Shown in pieces: positions 33,665 through 44,309 of a stretch of DNA of 64,000 nucleotides. Position 1 is the first letter of the stretch, and each line of letters begins with the position of its first letter. This DNA comes from Acanthococcus lagerstroemiae (taxonomy: Eukaryota; Arthropoda; Insecta; Hemiptera; Eriococcidae): assembly GCA_031841125.1 (NCBI GenBank), contig CM063112.1, forward strand, positions 8,644,603 to 8,708,602, in the 5' to 3' direction. A model generated the notes under the pieces. That model saw only the letters and a program-made list of their open reading frames with translations, was not told the origin of the DNA and made no database searches. The translations under genes were made by a program, and so were the position numbers.

Positions 33665-35480
33665 TTCATATGTGTGTCAGGTGGCACTGTATGCGCCAAG
33701 TGTTCAAACTTTGCAATCCATCGCACTATTCTTCAAGTTGCTGTTAAGGATCAGCTCAGTAGCCTCACTTTTATAGCCAAAGTGAGAGTTTTACTGATCT
33801 CTATCCCTTTGACTTCACTGGGCGCTGGATACTCTAGTCCCTGTGCTTCGCGTCTTGCCCCGGCTATTGCTGGGCATTGACATATGATATGGATCGAGGT
33901 TTCTTCCTCTTCTCCACAGTACCTACAGGAGCTACTTTTCACCACTCTTCCAACCATGAGCCTTGCATGTTTCCTGTCAAGCCTTAATAGGAACTTGGAA
34001 TACTTACTGGGGGCGTCCCCTATCATTGTTTTGCTGACGTTCATGCCACTGGCCAACCGCCAGTGCATTTCCGTCTCTTACGTATCCAAGCCTTTACTTT
34101 GAATTTTATGACGCTGTACGCTACAGGAAGACACGGCCTGGGTGTTGCCAGTTCCTTTTTATGCCCTTCTTCGCTAGCTTTCCAGCGATTATGTTTCCGT
34201 TTATGCCGCAGTGTCCCGGTGTCCATAGTATGGTGACACGGTTCTCTTGAGCGAGGGTGTATAATTTGTTAACACACTCCGCCACCACCAGGGATGTAGT
34301 TTCGTGTGGTAATAGTGCCTTAATAGCCGATTGACTGCCTGTACAGATATAGATCTGCTTATTAACAAGGCCCTTCTGCTGGCTTCTATCAATGGCCACC
34401 TTGATCGCCATTACCTCTGCTAAGAGGATAGTGACGTCCTCGCCAGTGCCACTGAACAGTTGTCAGCGCCTTTTGCATTCGTGATTCCGATTCCTACACC
34501 TTGGTCATTCTTAGAGGCATCTGCAAACCACTCTTTTCCCAAGCCTCCCGTGTGGGTATTAGCGCACGGTACGGCTTGTCAAAGAAGTGTTCCATCGCGG
34601 TTCTATCCTTTGGCATCCCAAAGCATTTGTCTATCGTCCCCGCCATCTCCGATATCCTTCTGTGGCCTGTTTTTTGGGCCTGAAGAAGCAGCTGCGAAGT
34701 AGTGGTAAGTGTAGGAGCCTTTCCAGTGCCTTAGTCGGCACCGTACTCATTGTCCCCGTTATCACGCACGCGAGCCTTTGCATGTGGTCTAGTTCCTTTC
34801 TGACTTTGGTCAGGTGGACCCGGCCCCACCACACAATGGCCGCATATGTGATTCTGTGACGTATCACATCGGTATATATCCAGTGCATCATTTTGGGAGT
34901 GAGTCCCCTCCTGCCGACAAAGGTGCGGCAAGCCCAAAGAGCCTCAATCCCTTTTCTTATTTTATCTGGGACGTGATCCCTCCAGGAGAGTTTTTTATTA
35001 AGATACACTCCCTTAAGGACTTCACATTTCCTGTGAGGGCTAACGGTCTTTCCTTGTATTGCACCTTGATCAACTCCTTGCCTTTCCTGCTGCGGGTGAA
35101 AAGAGTGATCTCAGTTTTGTCCCGGTTTATCGATAACCCTTTTTATCATTTTCCCACACATTGGAGTCCCCACTGCGTTAACTCCGCGATGGTTCCCGGA
35201 AATTTGCCGGTTACCACCACAGCCAAATCATCAGCGTAGCCCTGTGTGTATATTTTTGACCATTTAACTCCTCCAGCAAACTGTCCACCACTAGGCTCCA
35301 TAGTAGGGGAGAAAGTACTCCCCCTTGTGGATAGCCCCTGATAGTCGTTGCATGGATCCGTTCTTGTTGGTATGTTATCCGGATCTCCCTGCCTGTTAGC
35401 ATAGATGCAATCTGGTTTATTAAGTGTGGTGGTGGTAGGGAAGTAATTTCAGGCAAATCTGGCATCGGCACAACTGACCG
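33665..35480 (-). mobile_element. R1/I-type LINE, 5'-truncated: RT end, thumb, RNase H and CCHC tail
   Basis: Read from 35,480 downward: RT palm with RGYPQGGVLSPLLW and, one frame over, QGYADDLAVV (YADD box at ~35,226-35,237); KTEITLFTR; the thumb with LSWRDHVPDKIRKGIEAL and WGRVHLTKVRKELDHMQRLA; then RNase H with TGSQSAIKAL and TPGHCGINGN; then a CRYCGEEEETSIHIICQCP zinc motif before the stop. The RNase H TDS box reads TGS, and GNExAD reads GN-x-IAG, so catalytic acids are lost. At least three frameshifts are present. It lacks ORF1, endonuclease and the first RT blocks. It is over 90% alike by eye to 40,605-41,290 in the overlap, but lacks a ~50-bp stretch (LLTGHGATKHMWYKIG in the other copy). 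Confidence 0.82.
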
Positions 35481-37150
35481 TGGGAATCAGACCTCCTCCC
35501 TGAAATGGGGTATTATCTCCATAAGGCTTTGTTGTGTACTGTTGAGGAAAAACTAAGGAGGAGGGAACTTACATCTTTCTAGGGGGCTCAATGTAGCCCT
35601 CCGTGGTGGCTATATTTTTTAAAATAGTCCTCAACGTCTCGAATGCAGATGTGCCAAGTGGCACCTTTTCATGAAAAAATGCAGGAGTACATGCACTCAG
35701 CATCTGGTTTGATAACGAAATCTACAATAACGCATACATGCTTGACGCCATGAGTTTTCTTTGTATTCTTTGTAAAGGGCTGTAATACTCTTGAAAGAAA
35801 GGAAATTTCATCTAGTTTTACGACCTGGGCTATAAATAACTTCATGCCGGCCAAGCGGGACCTCCTTCATACGCAAGCGCATATGTAAATAGTTGTATTA
35901 AAATTGGTTATATTTTCTGTATACAACCTATTGCTCAACCATGAAAGATTTCCGGACTGAAAATTACTATCAAATTAGCAGTAAAAATTCGCTATTTCCT
36001 AAACTTTGAAAGATTTGTAGCCACTTCAATTCTAAGAACAGGCTAAACGTGCAACTGATGCTTCTTGTCCCTCTCTACCGGTACTACAAATAGCCTCTCC
36101 TCACCTCAAGTTAGACACCCTGTACACATACGATCTTCCGATCTTGCACTCCGCTATATATCTAGTGGATTGCGTAAAATGTATATACGACTAATTACAC
36201 TATCCATAGAATGAAAATGTAGTGGCGTAGAGGTTCTCGACCGACTCCCTTTCACCATACTGCATTTCAGTGGCCTATAATGGTATTTCTCTCTTTACTA
36301 ATGTATGGCAAATAGGAAAGGACCAGGGCGGTGGAATGCACATACCTATACGTCAGCCGGCCCTCACCTCGTCATTACAGTTAAACGTTTTTAACGTCCA
36401 TGTTCTGTGATACGATAACGAGCGCATTAGCAGTACGCTAATTAATTTTTCATTATCAGTTCGCTGCCTGCCAGTTGCCACACTTATGCCCCGCTTCCGT
36501 ATCGAGCGAATCGAGTGAGCGCCTCGCCGCATTGGTGTCGCGGTCAGTCAGGTTCTCTGACAGCTGGAGGAGTGACCGAGGCTCGCATACTTTCTTCAGA
36601 GTCGTCACTTTGACCAATTTCACTTACCAGGGCAGATCTCTGTGATAGACGAGTGACCGTAATAGTTCGCCAATATCTGCTGATAGCAAATGTAGTACAT
36701 CGATCGGGCACTTGCACTTAGCTCCACGGGAGAGTGTGGTTGGGATGTAAGAGTGGAAGAATCCCTTCGAGATGAAAAAGGGCCAGCAGACCGGATCATC
36801 AAACAAATGCACTGCTCGTTATCTCATACTCGCAGCATATGAAACATACAAGAAAAACGAGCTTTGCACCAATGCTGCAATACAGACCATGAGCGATTAG
36901 CATCAAGTCTAAAGAAATATGTGTAGTTAAAATTGAAAGTTTACAACTTGAACAGGCATAGTCAAGGTGATTGCCAATACTATCAAAACCTGTTAACTGG
37001 CATGCAGTTTTGAGAACATTGGATGTACATTTGTTCTTCATAACTTTGTATCTTAGCATTGACATAGAATGATTAAAAAATAATCTACGCAGCTTACACA
37101 TACAATTATTGTGGGTCATTTTTTAATTGTTCCGCTGACATTTCCTTAGT
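35481..37150. other. Intergenic; short CG-richer patch at 36,480-36,600
   Basis: No gene recognised. The patch near 36,480-36,600 contains GTCAGTCAGG and TCGAGTGAGCGCC and has a promoter-like look. Short open frames nearby have no signature. Confidence 0.35.
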
Positions 37151-37164
37151 GTTTCTCGTTTTGC

Positions 37165-37480
37165 TTGATAAATTGGGAGTCTCTGTTGTAGTATTTTTCC
37201 TCTATACTTCTTGTAATGTAATTCCCACGATCACTACAGAGAGGAACGCCGTTGTTTCGTTCTCAGGTGAAGACAGCCACAACGCTAAGACTTCATCGCT
37301 CGAAACCTGAAACAGAATACTAAAATTAGGTATTAATTCGTTCATGATATTTGTGAGACGTTATTCACATCGCATTATTCCTTGAATAGTGTACTGATAA
37401 GAGTATCACAGGAATAGATATCTCAAAGAAACATGTTTCACGAGATGCAGATTTGAGCAGAATTCACGAACAATTCACAC
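37165..37480. repeat. Dispersed duplication, copy 1 (with 59,010-59,430)
   Basis: Colinear with 59,010-59,430: TCTGTTGTAGTATTT, CTTCTTGTAAT, GGAACG-CGTTGTTTC, AGGTG-AGACAGC, CGAAACCT, ACAGAATAC-AAAATTA, TTCACATCGCATTATTCCTT and a GAATAGATATC-like end. It overlaps the candidate exon at 37,202-37,306. Confidence 0.7.
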
Positions 37481-37758
37481 ACATCATTGGTTAGAGAATT
37501 CTCTGAGAAGGCAAGAAAATACTGTATCGTACACTTGAATATGTAATAAAGCTACTGCGGAAAGAATGTATGTACTCCTAATAAGACGAATTTTCTCGAT
37601 TTAAACGAATTGTACACTTATCAAACTGAGAACCCATTTTATACATTAGCAAGCAGATTAACTTACCTCTTCTAAATCCAGTGAAGAGTTTTCCTCAGTT
37701 TTCAAAATCTTTTCCAACGGACACAGTACTACATTCCTCAACAATAACAGTGCAATAA
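37202..37758 (-). CDS. Possible two-exon 3' end of an unknown gene
   Basis: On the minus strand, an open segment 37,758-37,667 begins after TTCTTCAG and ends GAAGAG|GTAAGT. A second, 37,306-37,202, begins after TTTCAG and ends in TAG. Phases fit (2 nt plus 30 codons, then 34 codons plus stop). Residues include ALLLLRNVVLCPLEKIL, KTEENSSLDLEE, LSSPENETTAFL. The second exon has a related copy at 59,180-59,287 that reads LSPPEEETTTF but is 10 bp shorter, which breaks the frame relative to its acceptor. I do not recognise the protein. Splice sites and phase are the only support, and a chance combination is possible. Confidence 0.25.
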
Positions 37759-37879
37759 CTGAAGAATAAGTAGAATAAAATCGAAATTGTTACTTATTAA
37801 CTGTATATCATTATAATTTTTTTATTCCATCTCCTTGGGCTTTATACATTGAAAATGACGTTCACACAGTAATGAACAT

Positions 37880-38260
37880 CAAGATTAATGAGCACTACTG
37901 AAGGAGGAAAAAACGAAGGGAAAAAACAGTGATTGCAGGAGCCTTGTTGCCGACCCTAATAAAATCGAAACTGTTGCTTCGATAATAGAGGGGCGTATGG
38001 GGATGCACGCATGCCAAATAGGCCCCGGGACACCGCATCCCCTATCCCGGAAAAACCCCAAATGGGCCTGCATCAGAATAGGGGGCGAAACTGTTGCTTA
38101 TGATTAATTTTATTATTTTCAACTAATTGCTTTCTGGAAAATAAGGCGCCTTTGAACTGAACTGTGACATAGACTAAAAAAAAACAATTCAAAGAAAAAG
38201 AATAGCGATTGCAATAGGCTCAGCTACTCGTAGCCGACCCTAAAAAGTCTGGAAGCTAAA
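37880..38260. repeat. Short imperfect direct duplication
   Basis: GGGAAAAAACAGTGATTGCA, then GTTGCCGACCCTAA at ~37,918-37,962 recur in altered form at ~38,190-38,260 (ATAGCGATTGCA, GTAGCCGACCCTAA). CGAAACTGTTGCTT occurs twice (37,967 and 38,087). The patch between (37,990-38,085) resembles the GC-rich repeat at 11,690 and 41,450. Confidence 0.5.
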
Positions 38261-38439
38261 CAATAATAAATTGGGGATGGTAAAATGAAATAATAATAAG
38301 CCGACTGATATCAGTTTGATTCTTCAAACATATTCGTACAGTAGTACCTATTCTTTTTCAAGCCCAGGTAAGCCCGGTCAGCTAGTTATCAACCCACCCA
38401 AAAACCTGTAAACACAAACACTATACTTTAAGGTTATTA

Positions 38440-40036
38440 AAAATTCTGCGGCCCCGTGCTCTCCCTTTCCCCAGGTGAGAGCCAGGAAGCTCGCCTCTAA
38501 CCGATCGGCATCTAGCTTCCGGATTGCCCATCTTCCCGGCTTCTTCTACCTCGGTACAGCGACTGCGGTGTGACCCCTGTCAAGCTGAAATGCGATGTAG
38601 CGGTGGTCGCTCCCGGACTTCTCGTCGAGCACGGACCAGCCCTTGATCCAGCGGACCAGTCCTGCTGACGCGAAAGTCACGTCGATGACTGAGCTCCATC
38701 CCTGGTGGAACCTCGTTGGAGTGTCGCCCACGTTCGTCGGAACGAGGTCTAGCCGGGCGGCAAGCTCCCCCAAGGCGTACCCTCTGCGGTCGGTCCGGCC
38801 GGAGTGCCATTCCTCTCACTTGGCATTGAAGTCTCCGGCCACGATCACCCTCGACGTCCTCCTGGCGACGCTCTCTTCCAGACAGGCGAGGTAGGTCTCG
38901 AACTCCAACAAGGTCTTGTTCGGGGAGAAGTCGCAACTGTAGACGGCGAGGTCGCCCAACTGTACAGCTACGTGCCCCTCCCCCTTCTCTACCCCGCCTG
39001 GAGCTATTGGGCAGTCTGAACACAGTCCCAATGCTGCAAGTCCGCTGCGGTCGCGGTGCCACCCTCTCGCCTCAGCGACCCTATAAGGCTCGCTGGCTAT
39101 CACCAGGTCAACCTGTCTCTCTCCCACAGTGCGCCACAGGAGATCCTGCGCGACTGCACTGTGGTTCAGATTGACCTGAAGAAAGTTCAGCGGCCTGGTC
39201 AGCGGCGTTGGATCTTCGGCCTCCACCTTCTCCTCTTCTTCTCGGGCGGTGCTCACGTCCTGGCATCCTCGGCTACCCAAGACGTGCGCGATGTCGCGTC
39301 CCTCCACCAGGCTACACCGTGGACACTTCGGCGGCTCCCTGCACTCCCGGATCTTGTGCCCGGCCCCGCCACACCGGTAGCACACATCGCTGATGTTGGT
39401 CGTAGCTGCGCACTTCGTGACGATGTGGCCCACCTGCAGGCACCGGTAGCACCTGACCTCCTTCTTCCTGTCGGCCTCCAGCGAGCGCACCCGACAGGCG
39501 CTCCAGCCTAGAAGCACTGTGCCGTGTCGCAGCGCTTCAAGGGCAGCCTCGATCGGCATCTCCACCTTGAAGGCTCGAGTTCCACACGCTATCTCCTCCG
39601 TCCTGACGACGCGCGCGGCCGGAGGTGCCGCTTCCACCTCCTCTTTCGTCACTGACTGCTCCGCGCCAGTCAGTAGCAGGGTGGTCCGGCGCTGCGGTCT
39701 TCTGACGTCCGCCTCCGCGCCCATGACCACCTGCAACTTCCTGGCGAAGTTGGCCACGGCTTCCTCCTCGCCTCGGAGCTCCAGGAGCATCTCCTTACCT
39801 AGACGCCGCATTCCCGGACGTTGATGGCTGTACGCGCCTTCCGAATTAGGGCCGCGTACTCCACGCTGTCTTCCTTCCGGGCGATGATGACCGCGGCTGT
39901 ACGTGGTCTTTGTCGCTTCAGCAGGTCCCGCTTATAGGCCTCCCTGCCTTTGGGCGGGGGGACTGGCCTGGTCGGGACGTTCGGCGCCGTCTTCTCCTGG
40001 GCTTTGGTGGTCCTCTTCCTGCGGACCACCTTCGCC
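38440..40036 (-). mobile_element. GC-rich R1-like LINE, 3'-truncated: gag-like region and endonuclease
   Basis: Read 40,029 downward: a basic N-terminal gag-like region, then after a frameshift near 39,805 a long frame (39,811-38,816) with three zinc knuckles, CYRCLQVGHIVTKC, CYRCGGAGHKIREC and CPRC...H...C, running without a stop into an APE endonuclease: FLQVNLNHS, ASEPYRV, AVQLGDLAVYS, VIVAGDFNAK. One TGA (38,816-38,818) follows DFNAK; the same frame resumes with EEWHSG, DVTFAS and SGSDHRYIAFQL (the SDH box), to a stop at 38,546. The RT and 3' end are absent. GC content is far above both flanks. Gag-like and EN parts share one frame, whereas R1-type elements usually have two overlapping ORFs. 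Antisense frames in this block are shadows. Confidence 0.8.
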
Positions 40037-40039
40037 CAA

Positions 40040-40560
40040 TCTTACAAAAGCCAACTCTTCAATAGCTGTGTTGTCCCGACACTGACAAATCTGGACAGTT
40101 TCAAAACGGATTGAGAACAAACTCCAGGCTACACAAAACTCTATGGAGAGATCCATGCTTGGTCTCAAACTGAGAGACAAGGTAAGGCTAACAAAAATAA
40201 AAGGCAAATTGATGTCCAACAAAAATGTGGTAAACTTTGTCAGAAGATTAAAATGGGACTGGGCAGGGCGCCTATGCAGACTGAAGGACCAACGTTGGTC
40301 ACAAAAAATTACCTTTTGGCAAATCAGAGGAGAGAGAAAGCCAGGTAAACAGAAGACCAGGTGGATGGACGACATCTGTGAGTCAAACTGTTCCACAGAA
40401 CAGCCACTAACCGGTTCGAATGGACTAGGTTGAGGGAGGCATTTGCCCAAGAAAAGGCTTCTGAAACCACTTATTGTAATGGCAGAAGTACCATAACTTA
40501 TCATGCGCAATAAATGCTGTTATAAACTATTCTTTTATAACTTTAATGAAATTTGGAAAA
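40040..40560 (+). mobile_element. EN-RT LINE 3' fragment
   Basis: The frame starting about 40,100 reads MERSMLGLKLRDKVR, LKWDWAGRLCRLKDQRW, KPGKQKTRWMDDI, the RxMLG / WAGHxxR / GRPxxRWxDDI end of RTE-like LINEs. AATAAATGCTG (~40,511) and AT-rich sequence follow. Its left edge coincides with the 5' edge of the GC-rich R1-like element, facing away from it. Confidence 0.75.
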
Positions 40561-40599
40561 TAGCAAACCGCAAACTTGGCCTCAAATAACATTACATTA

Positions 40600-41290
40600 C
40601 CTTTGTGTGTGAGGTGGCGCTACATGCACCGAGCGCTCAGACTTTGCAGTCCATTGCACTATTCCTCAAGTTGCTGTTAAGGATCAGCTCAATAGCCTCA
40701 CTTTTATAGCCAAAGTGAGAATTTTACTTAGCTCTATCCCTTTGACTTCACTGGGTGCTAGATATTCTAGCCCCAATGCTTCGCGTCTTGTCCCGGCTAT
40801 TGCTGGGCACCGACATATGATATGGATCGAGGTTTCTTCCTCTTCTCCACAGTACCTACAGGAGCCGCTTCTTACCACTCCTATTTTATACCACATGTGT
40901 TTTGTGGCCCCATGACCGGTCAATAGTCCGACCATGAGCCTTGCATGTTTCCTGTCAAGCCCTAATAGGAACTTGGCATACTTACTGGGGGTGTCCCCTA
41001 TCAGTGTTTTACTGACGTTCATGCCACTGGCCGACCGCCAGTGCATTTCCGTCTGCTTGCTTATCCAAGCCTTTACTTTGGATTTGATGACGCTGTATGC
41101 TACAGGAAGACACGGCCTGGGCGTTGCCAGTTCCTTTTTGGTGCCCTCCTTCGCCAGCTTGCCAGCGATTCTGTTCCCTTTTATGCCGCAGTGTCCCGGT
41201 GTCCATAGTACGGCGACCCGGTTCTCCTGAGCAAGGGTGTATAGTTTGTTAACACACTCCGTCACTACTAGGGAGGCCTCAAATAAACAA
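40600..41290 (-). mobile_element. R1/I-type LINE, second copy: RNase H end and CCHC tail
   Basis: A clean frame 41,310-40,684 encodes the end of RNase H (VLWTPGHCGIKGNRIAGKLA) and the C-terminal region to CRYCGEEEETSIHIICRCP and the stop. It is the same family as 33,665-35,480 and better preserved. Here too the GN-x-x-AD box reads GN-RIAG. The 3' junction is preceded by ACATTACATTAC on the plus strand, which could be a short GTAAT tail. It is truncated at its 5' end near 41,290. Confidence 0.8.
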
Positions 41291-41439
41291 ACCAGTTCAC
41301 CAGCGTGCAAGCTGTTGGTAACCCTAGCTTAGCCCCCTCACTATGGCAAGGTATCTCACAAGAGGAGGATAAACGCTGTACCAGCCTTTAATCACCCGAG
41401 TTATTTTCGTCGACTAAGGGCCAGTATTGTGGTGTGATG

Positions 41440-41918
41440 GGACGTTGGTGATGCACGTGTGCCAAAGTGACCCCTAAGACAGCGCACCCCGGCCCCGGAA
41501 ACTACCCTTTCGAGTTATCGCATCAGTGGCCGGAGGGACGCTTGAGGCCGGCCCGAGCCCCTATTTCACCGTTTTGCTTCCGGTGCACGCGTTCTGCAAG
41601 GGCCACCATGGAGTTCCCTACTGACCGAAGTTCGCGCTCTCCGATCACTGGCCTGGAATTCAGGCCCCCCACAGCCGGACGCGCTTCCTCTTCACTCACC
41701 CCTCACCTCCTCGTCTTGGTACGCGCGGCGACGCAGGCAAATGGTGACGGCGGAGAGAGCCCTGCCGGGGGGTCCGCAGCAGCTGCAGCAGCTCTTGTAG
41801 GATGGTACGGAGTTGTCCTGTTCGATGGTGTGGGCCGAGCTTGGTTCGTCGGCCCTCTGCCTCCACCATTCCGTCTGCATCTTCCTCTTCATGATGGCCG
41901 AGACAAGGGCCGACACAG
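41440..41918 (-). repeat. GC-rich dispersed repeat, probably LINE-derived
   Basis: GCACCCCGGCCCCGGAAAC, ACCCTTTCGAGTTATC and GGAGGGACGC at 41,484-41,545 match 11,718-11,775 closely and 38,028-38,085 weakly. Neighbourhood and composition suggest 5' or ORF1 sequence of the R1-like elements, but no protein motif confirms it. The open frames in it are not called. Confidence 0.5.
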
Positions 41919-41919
41919 G

Positions 41920-41997
41920 GCCAGTATTATAAAACTTGGTTTAAAGTAATCGACGGTTAACCGGTGGTTATTCTTAACTAAGTTCTATAATACTGGC
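41920..41997. repeat. 78-bp palindrome (miniature fold-back)
   Basis: GCCAGTATTATAAAACTTGG on the left is mirrored by GCCAGTATTATAGAACTTAG on the other strand at the right end. The palindrome is centred on GGTTAACC at 41,955-41,962. The outer 24 bp are nearly perfect, the inner part weaker. No target duplication is seen. Confidence 0.8.
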
Positions 41998-42005
41998 TCA
42001 TGAAA

Positions 42006-43320
42006 GGTTTCGAGTTCGCTAGCCGATCACGACGACATCGACAGTCGGCCTCTTACCGCGTTCCACGTACCGCCGGCCTGGCCGCAGCCGGTTCCGAGCC
42101 AGTCAAACGCGGCGCCGGTTTCGAGTTCGCTCGACACGCAGTCAAGACGTGAAAATCGGAATCGCGCGCTGCGGTTCGAATATTCGTGAACCGGCGAGGC
42201 GGCGAAGGCGACAGTTTTATCCGATGCGGTGAACTGTGACATTCTATTTGAATTCGTTTTATCCGCGGCGGTGCGGTGGTCGGCACGTCCTCGACTTGCG
42301 AAACGCGCGTATAATTGGTCGAGCCGATCCGTACCGACGCGATCCAGTCGGACGCGCGCGTATTTCCGGCGGACCGCGCGAAACGCCGGTTGCTCGACAG
42401 CGGCCCGGGAGCTCGTAGGTGTTCGGCAGACCTCGATGGAGTCGCGATGCATCGGCCGGATAGATTTTTAGTATTCGAGACGCGAGTACGTGAGCCGCAA
42501 ATACGGCATTCCTGGTACCTCGCAGGTACAGTCCGGTCGGTCTTACGACCGAGGACATCGACAGTCAACAGGAAGAGCGAATTCACGAACGGATGTCGAG
42601 GAGTAAACGGTGTAACGCATCCGGTCTGTCTTCTTGGTTGCCGCCGCCGACGCCGGTGATGTTGTTCTGTCGCGCGATATATTAATCGCCGCGATTTATA
42701 AATCTCGGCCCGTTTTCGTGTACGAAGAAGGAAAAATTTACGGGTCGCTTACGCTTGATTTATAGCTCGAGCCCGAATTCGGGCGCCAATTACGAGCGAG
42801 CTCGTTCGCGGTCGCAGAAGGCGCGACGGCGGCGAGAAGCGACTCGGACGGTAAATCATGTGCGAGTCGGCGTCGCGTCTCGGGGGCCGAGGCGTAATTA
42901 TGTCGAGCGGGGACGGGCACGTCGTTGATGCGGAATATTACGGATACACACGCGGAATACGGCCGCTCTCGATTCGCGATCACGATCGCGTGCACGCTCG
43001 ACGAGCTTGCATATTGTTGCTGCTTTTTTTTTTTTTAAGTCATCGCGGTTGCCGAAGATAGGACTGTGATTAGTCGCAGGCGGTGAAAGGAGCGCGTTGA
43101 GAAAGTACGCGCGAAACGCGCTCCGCGAACAGAAAAAGCCAATTTGCAGCAGAAGGTCGGCGACCGCGGCCGCGGAGATCCGAATTTTGGAGGATCTGTC
43201 CAATCAACCGGCGGGGGGAGTGTTGGGAAGACGCGTGAAAGCGTACGTGACTGACAAAATTGGCCAATTTCTCCGATCGCGAGTTGCGGTTACAAATTTT
43301 TTCTAACGAGCTCCGGCGCG
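42006..43320. other. CpG-rich island, no gene assigned
   Basis: The stretch is dense in CG dinucleotides (many CGCG, TCGCG, GCCG words), in strong contrast to flanking AT-rich DNA. It has overlapping long frames on both strands, as expected from base composition. No protein family or splice-supported exon is recognised. It could be the unmethylated promoter and 5' exon of a regulatory gene whose other exons lie outside or in the repeats to the right. Confidence 0.5.
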
Positions 43321-43904
43321 GTCTTGTGTACTGAAACCCGTTTGCAATCGCGGGCTCATCGGCCTTAAACTGGCGAGTATTTTGGGGGATTCATCATCAG
43401 TCCTTCAATCATGTCTGGGTGTTGGTGACCTGTCTCTAACTGTGTCCACCGTTTCTCTCCAGGCGTTTCTGTCTTCCGCTGCATCGGTAGCCCCGTTGCT
43501 TCGGGGATCTTCCCCTCGAACTTTCCTTGCTTCACCAGCCTCTACAGATCGTCACCGGGTCATCTCGCGATGTGCCCGAACTGAAGTATCCGGCGGTAGC
43601 AGTGGGACGATAGTCGGTCTCTCACAGCCAACTCATTGAGTGTGGATGCATTGGTTCTCTGTCCAGGGTATACGGAGCATTCATCGATATACTCACATTT
43701 CCAACGTGTCTATCCGTCTGCGGTCGTCCGCTTTCATGGTCTGTGTTTCACATCCATACAAGACCACTGGAAATACCAACGTTTTTATGAGCCGCATCTT
43801 TGTATTAGATCCCCTCTAAATCGGAAACATGTGGTCATCGAGCCAAATTCGGTGATGCAGTGCGGTTCTGTGAAGGTAAACTTCAACCGTAACAAGCTTC
43901 ATGA

Positions 43905-44150
43905 TAGCTCGGGGGCGGATTTAGGGAATAAGTTGGGGGGGGGGGGCTTAGGAAACAATGCCGAACATTTTTCGCCCTGTCTTTGAAACGTTTCACAGAC
44001 TTCCTTCATGTGTAATGAAAATGAAGAGAGAGGTGTAGCATTACAAAAAATGCCTTTCCTTCTTTTCCTCTTTCTTTCTTCTTTTTTTCCTTTTCTTTAC
44101 ATTCCTATTTTTTGATTTTGGAAGGGACTCCCCCCGTAAATCCGCCACTG
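43905..44150. mobile_element. Probable degraded hAT-type MITE
   Basis: GGGGGCGGATTTAGGGAATA followed by a G-run (43,937) faces CTCCCCCCGTAAATCCGCCA-CTG at 44,130-44,150, so the ends are inverted copies of GGCGGATTTA. This resembles the CAGTGGCG family, but the left CAGT is lost and the flanks do not match. Confidence 0.5.
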
Positions 44151-44309
44151 CAAACTGCAATGCATCAGAGGGATCGGGCGTAGTTAACAGACCGATGCTA
44201 CATTACAGCACTCTCATGCTATTTCGAAGAAAAAAAAGTGAAACCAGTGGTGAAACATTGACATGCCTTCTGAATACGCCTTTCATTGATAATGTATCTT
44301 CACACCTGT

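Noticed and set aside
39056..39511. 151-codon plus-strand frame
   Set aside because: Antisense shadow of the GC-rich LINE endonuclease and zinc-knuckle frame.
42027..42586. Long overlapping frames on both strands in the CpG-rich block
   Set aside because: High GC lowers stop frequency in all frames; several frames are open at once and none has a signature or splice pair.
43905..44150. 8-bp target duplication for the GGCGGATTTA element
   Set aside because: The expected flanks (left CATGATAG-like, right CAAACTGC) do not match, so only a low-confidence MITE call is made.
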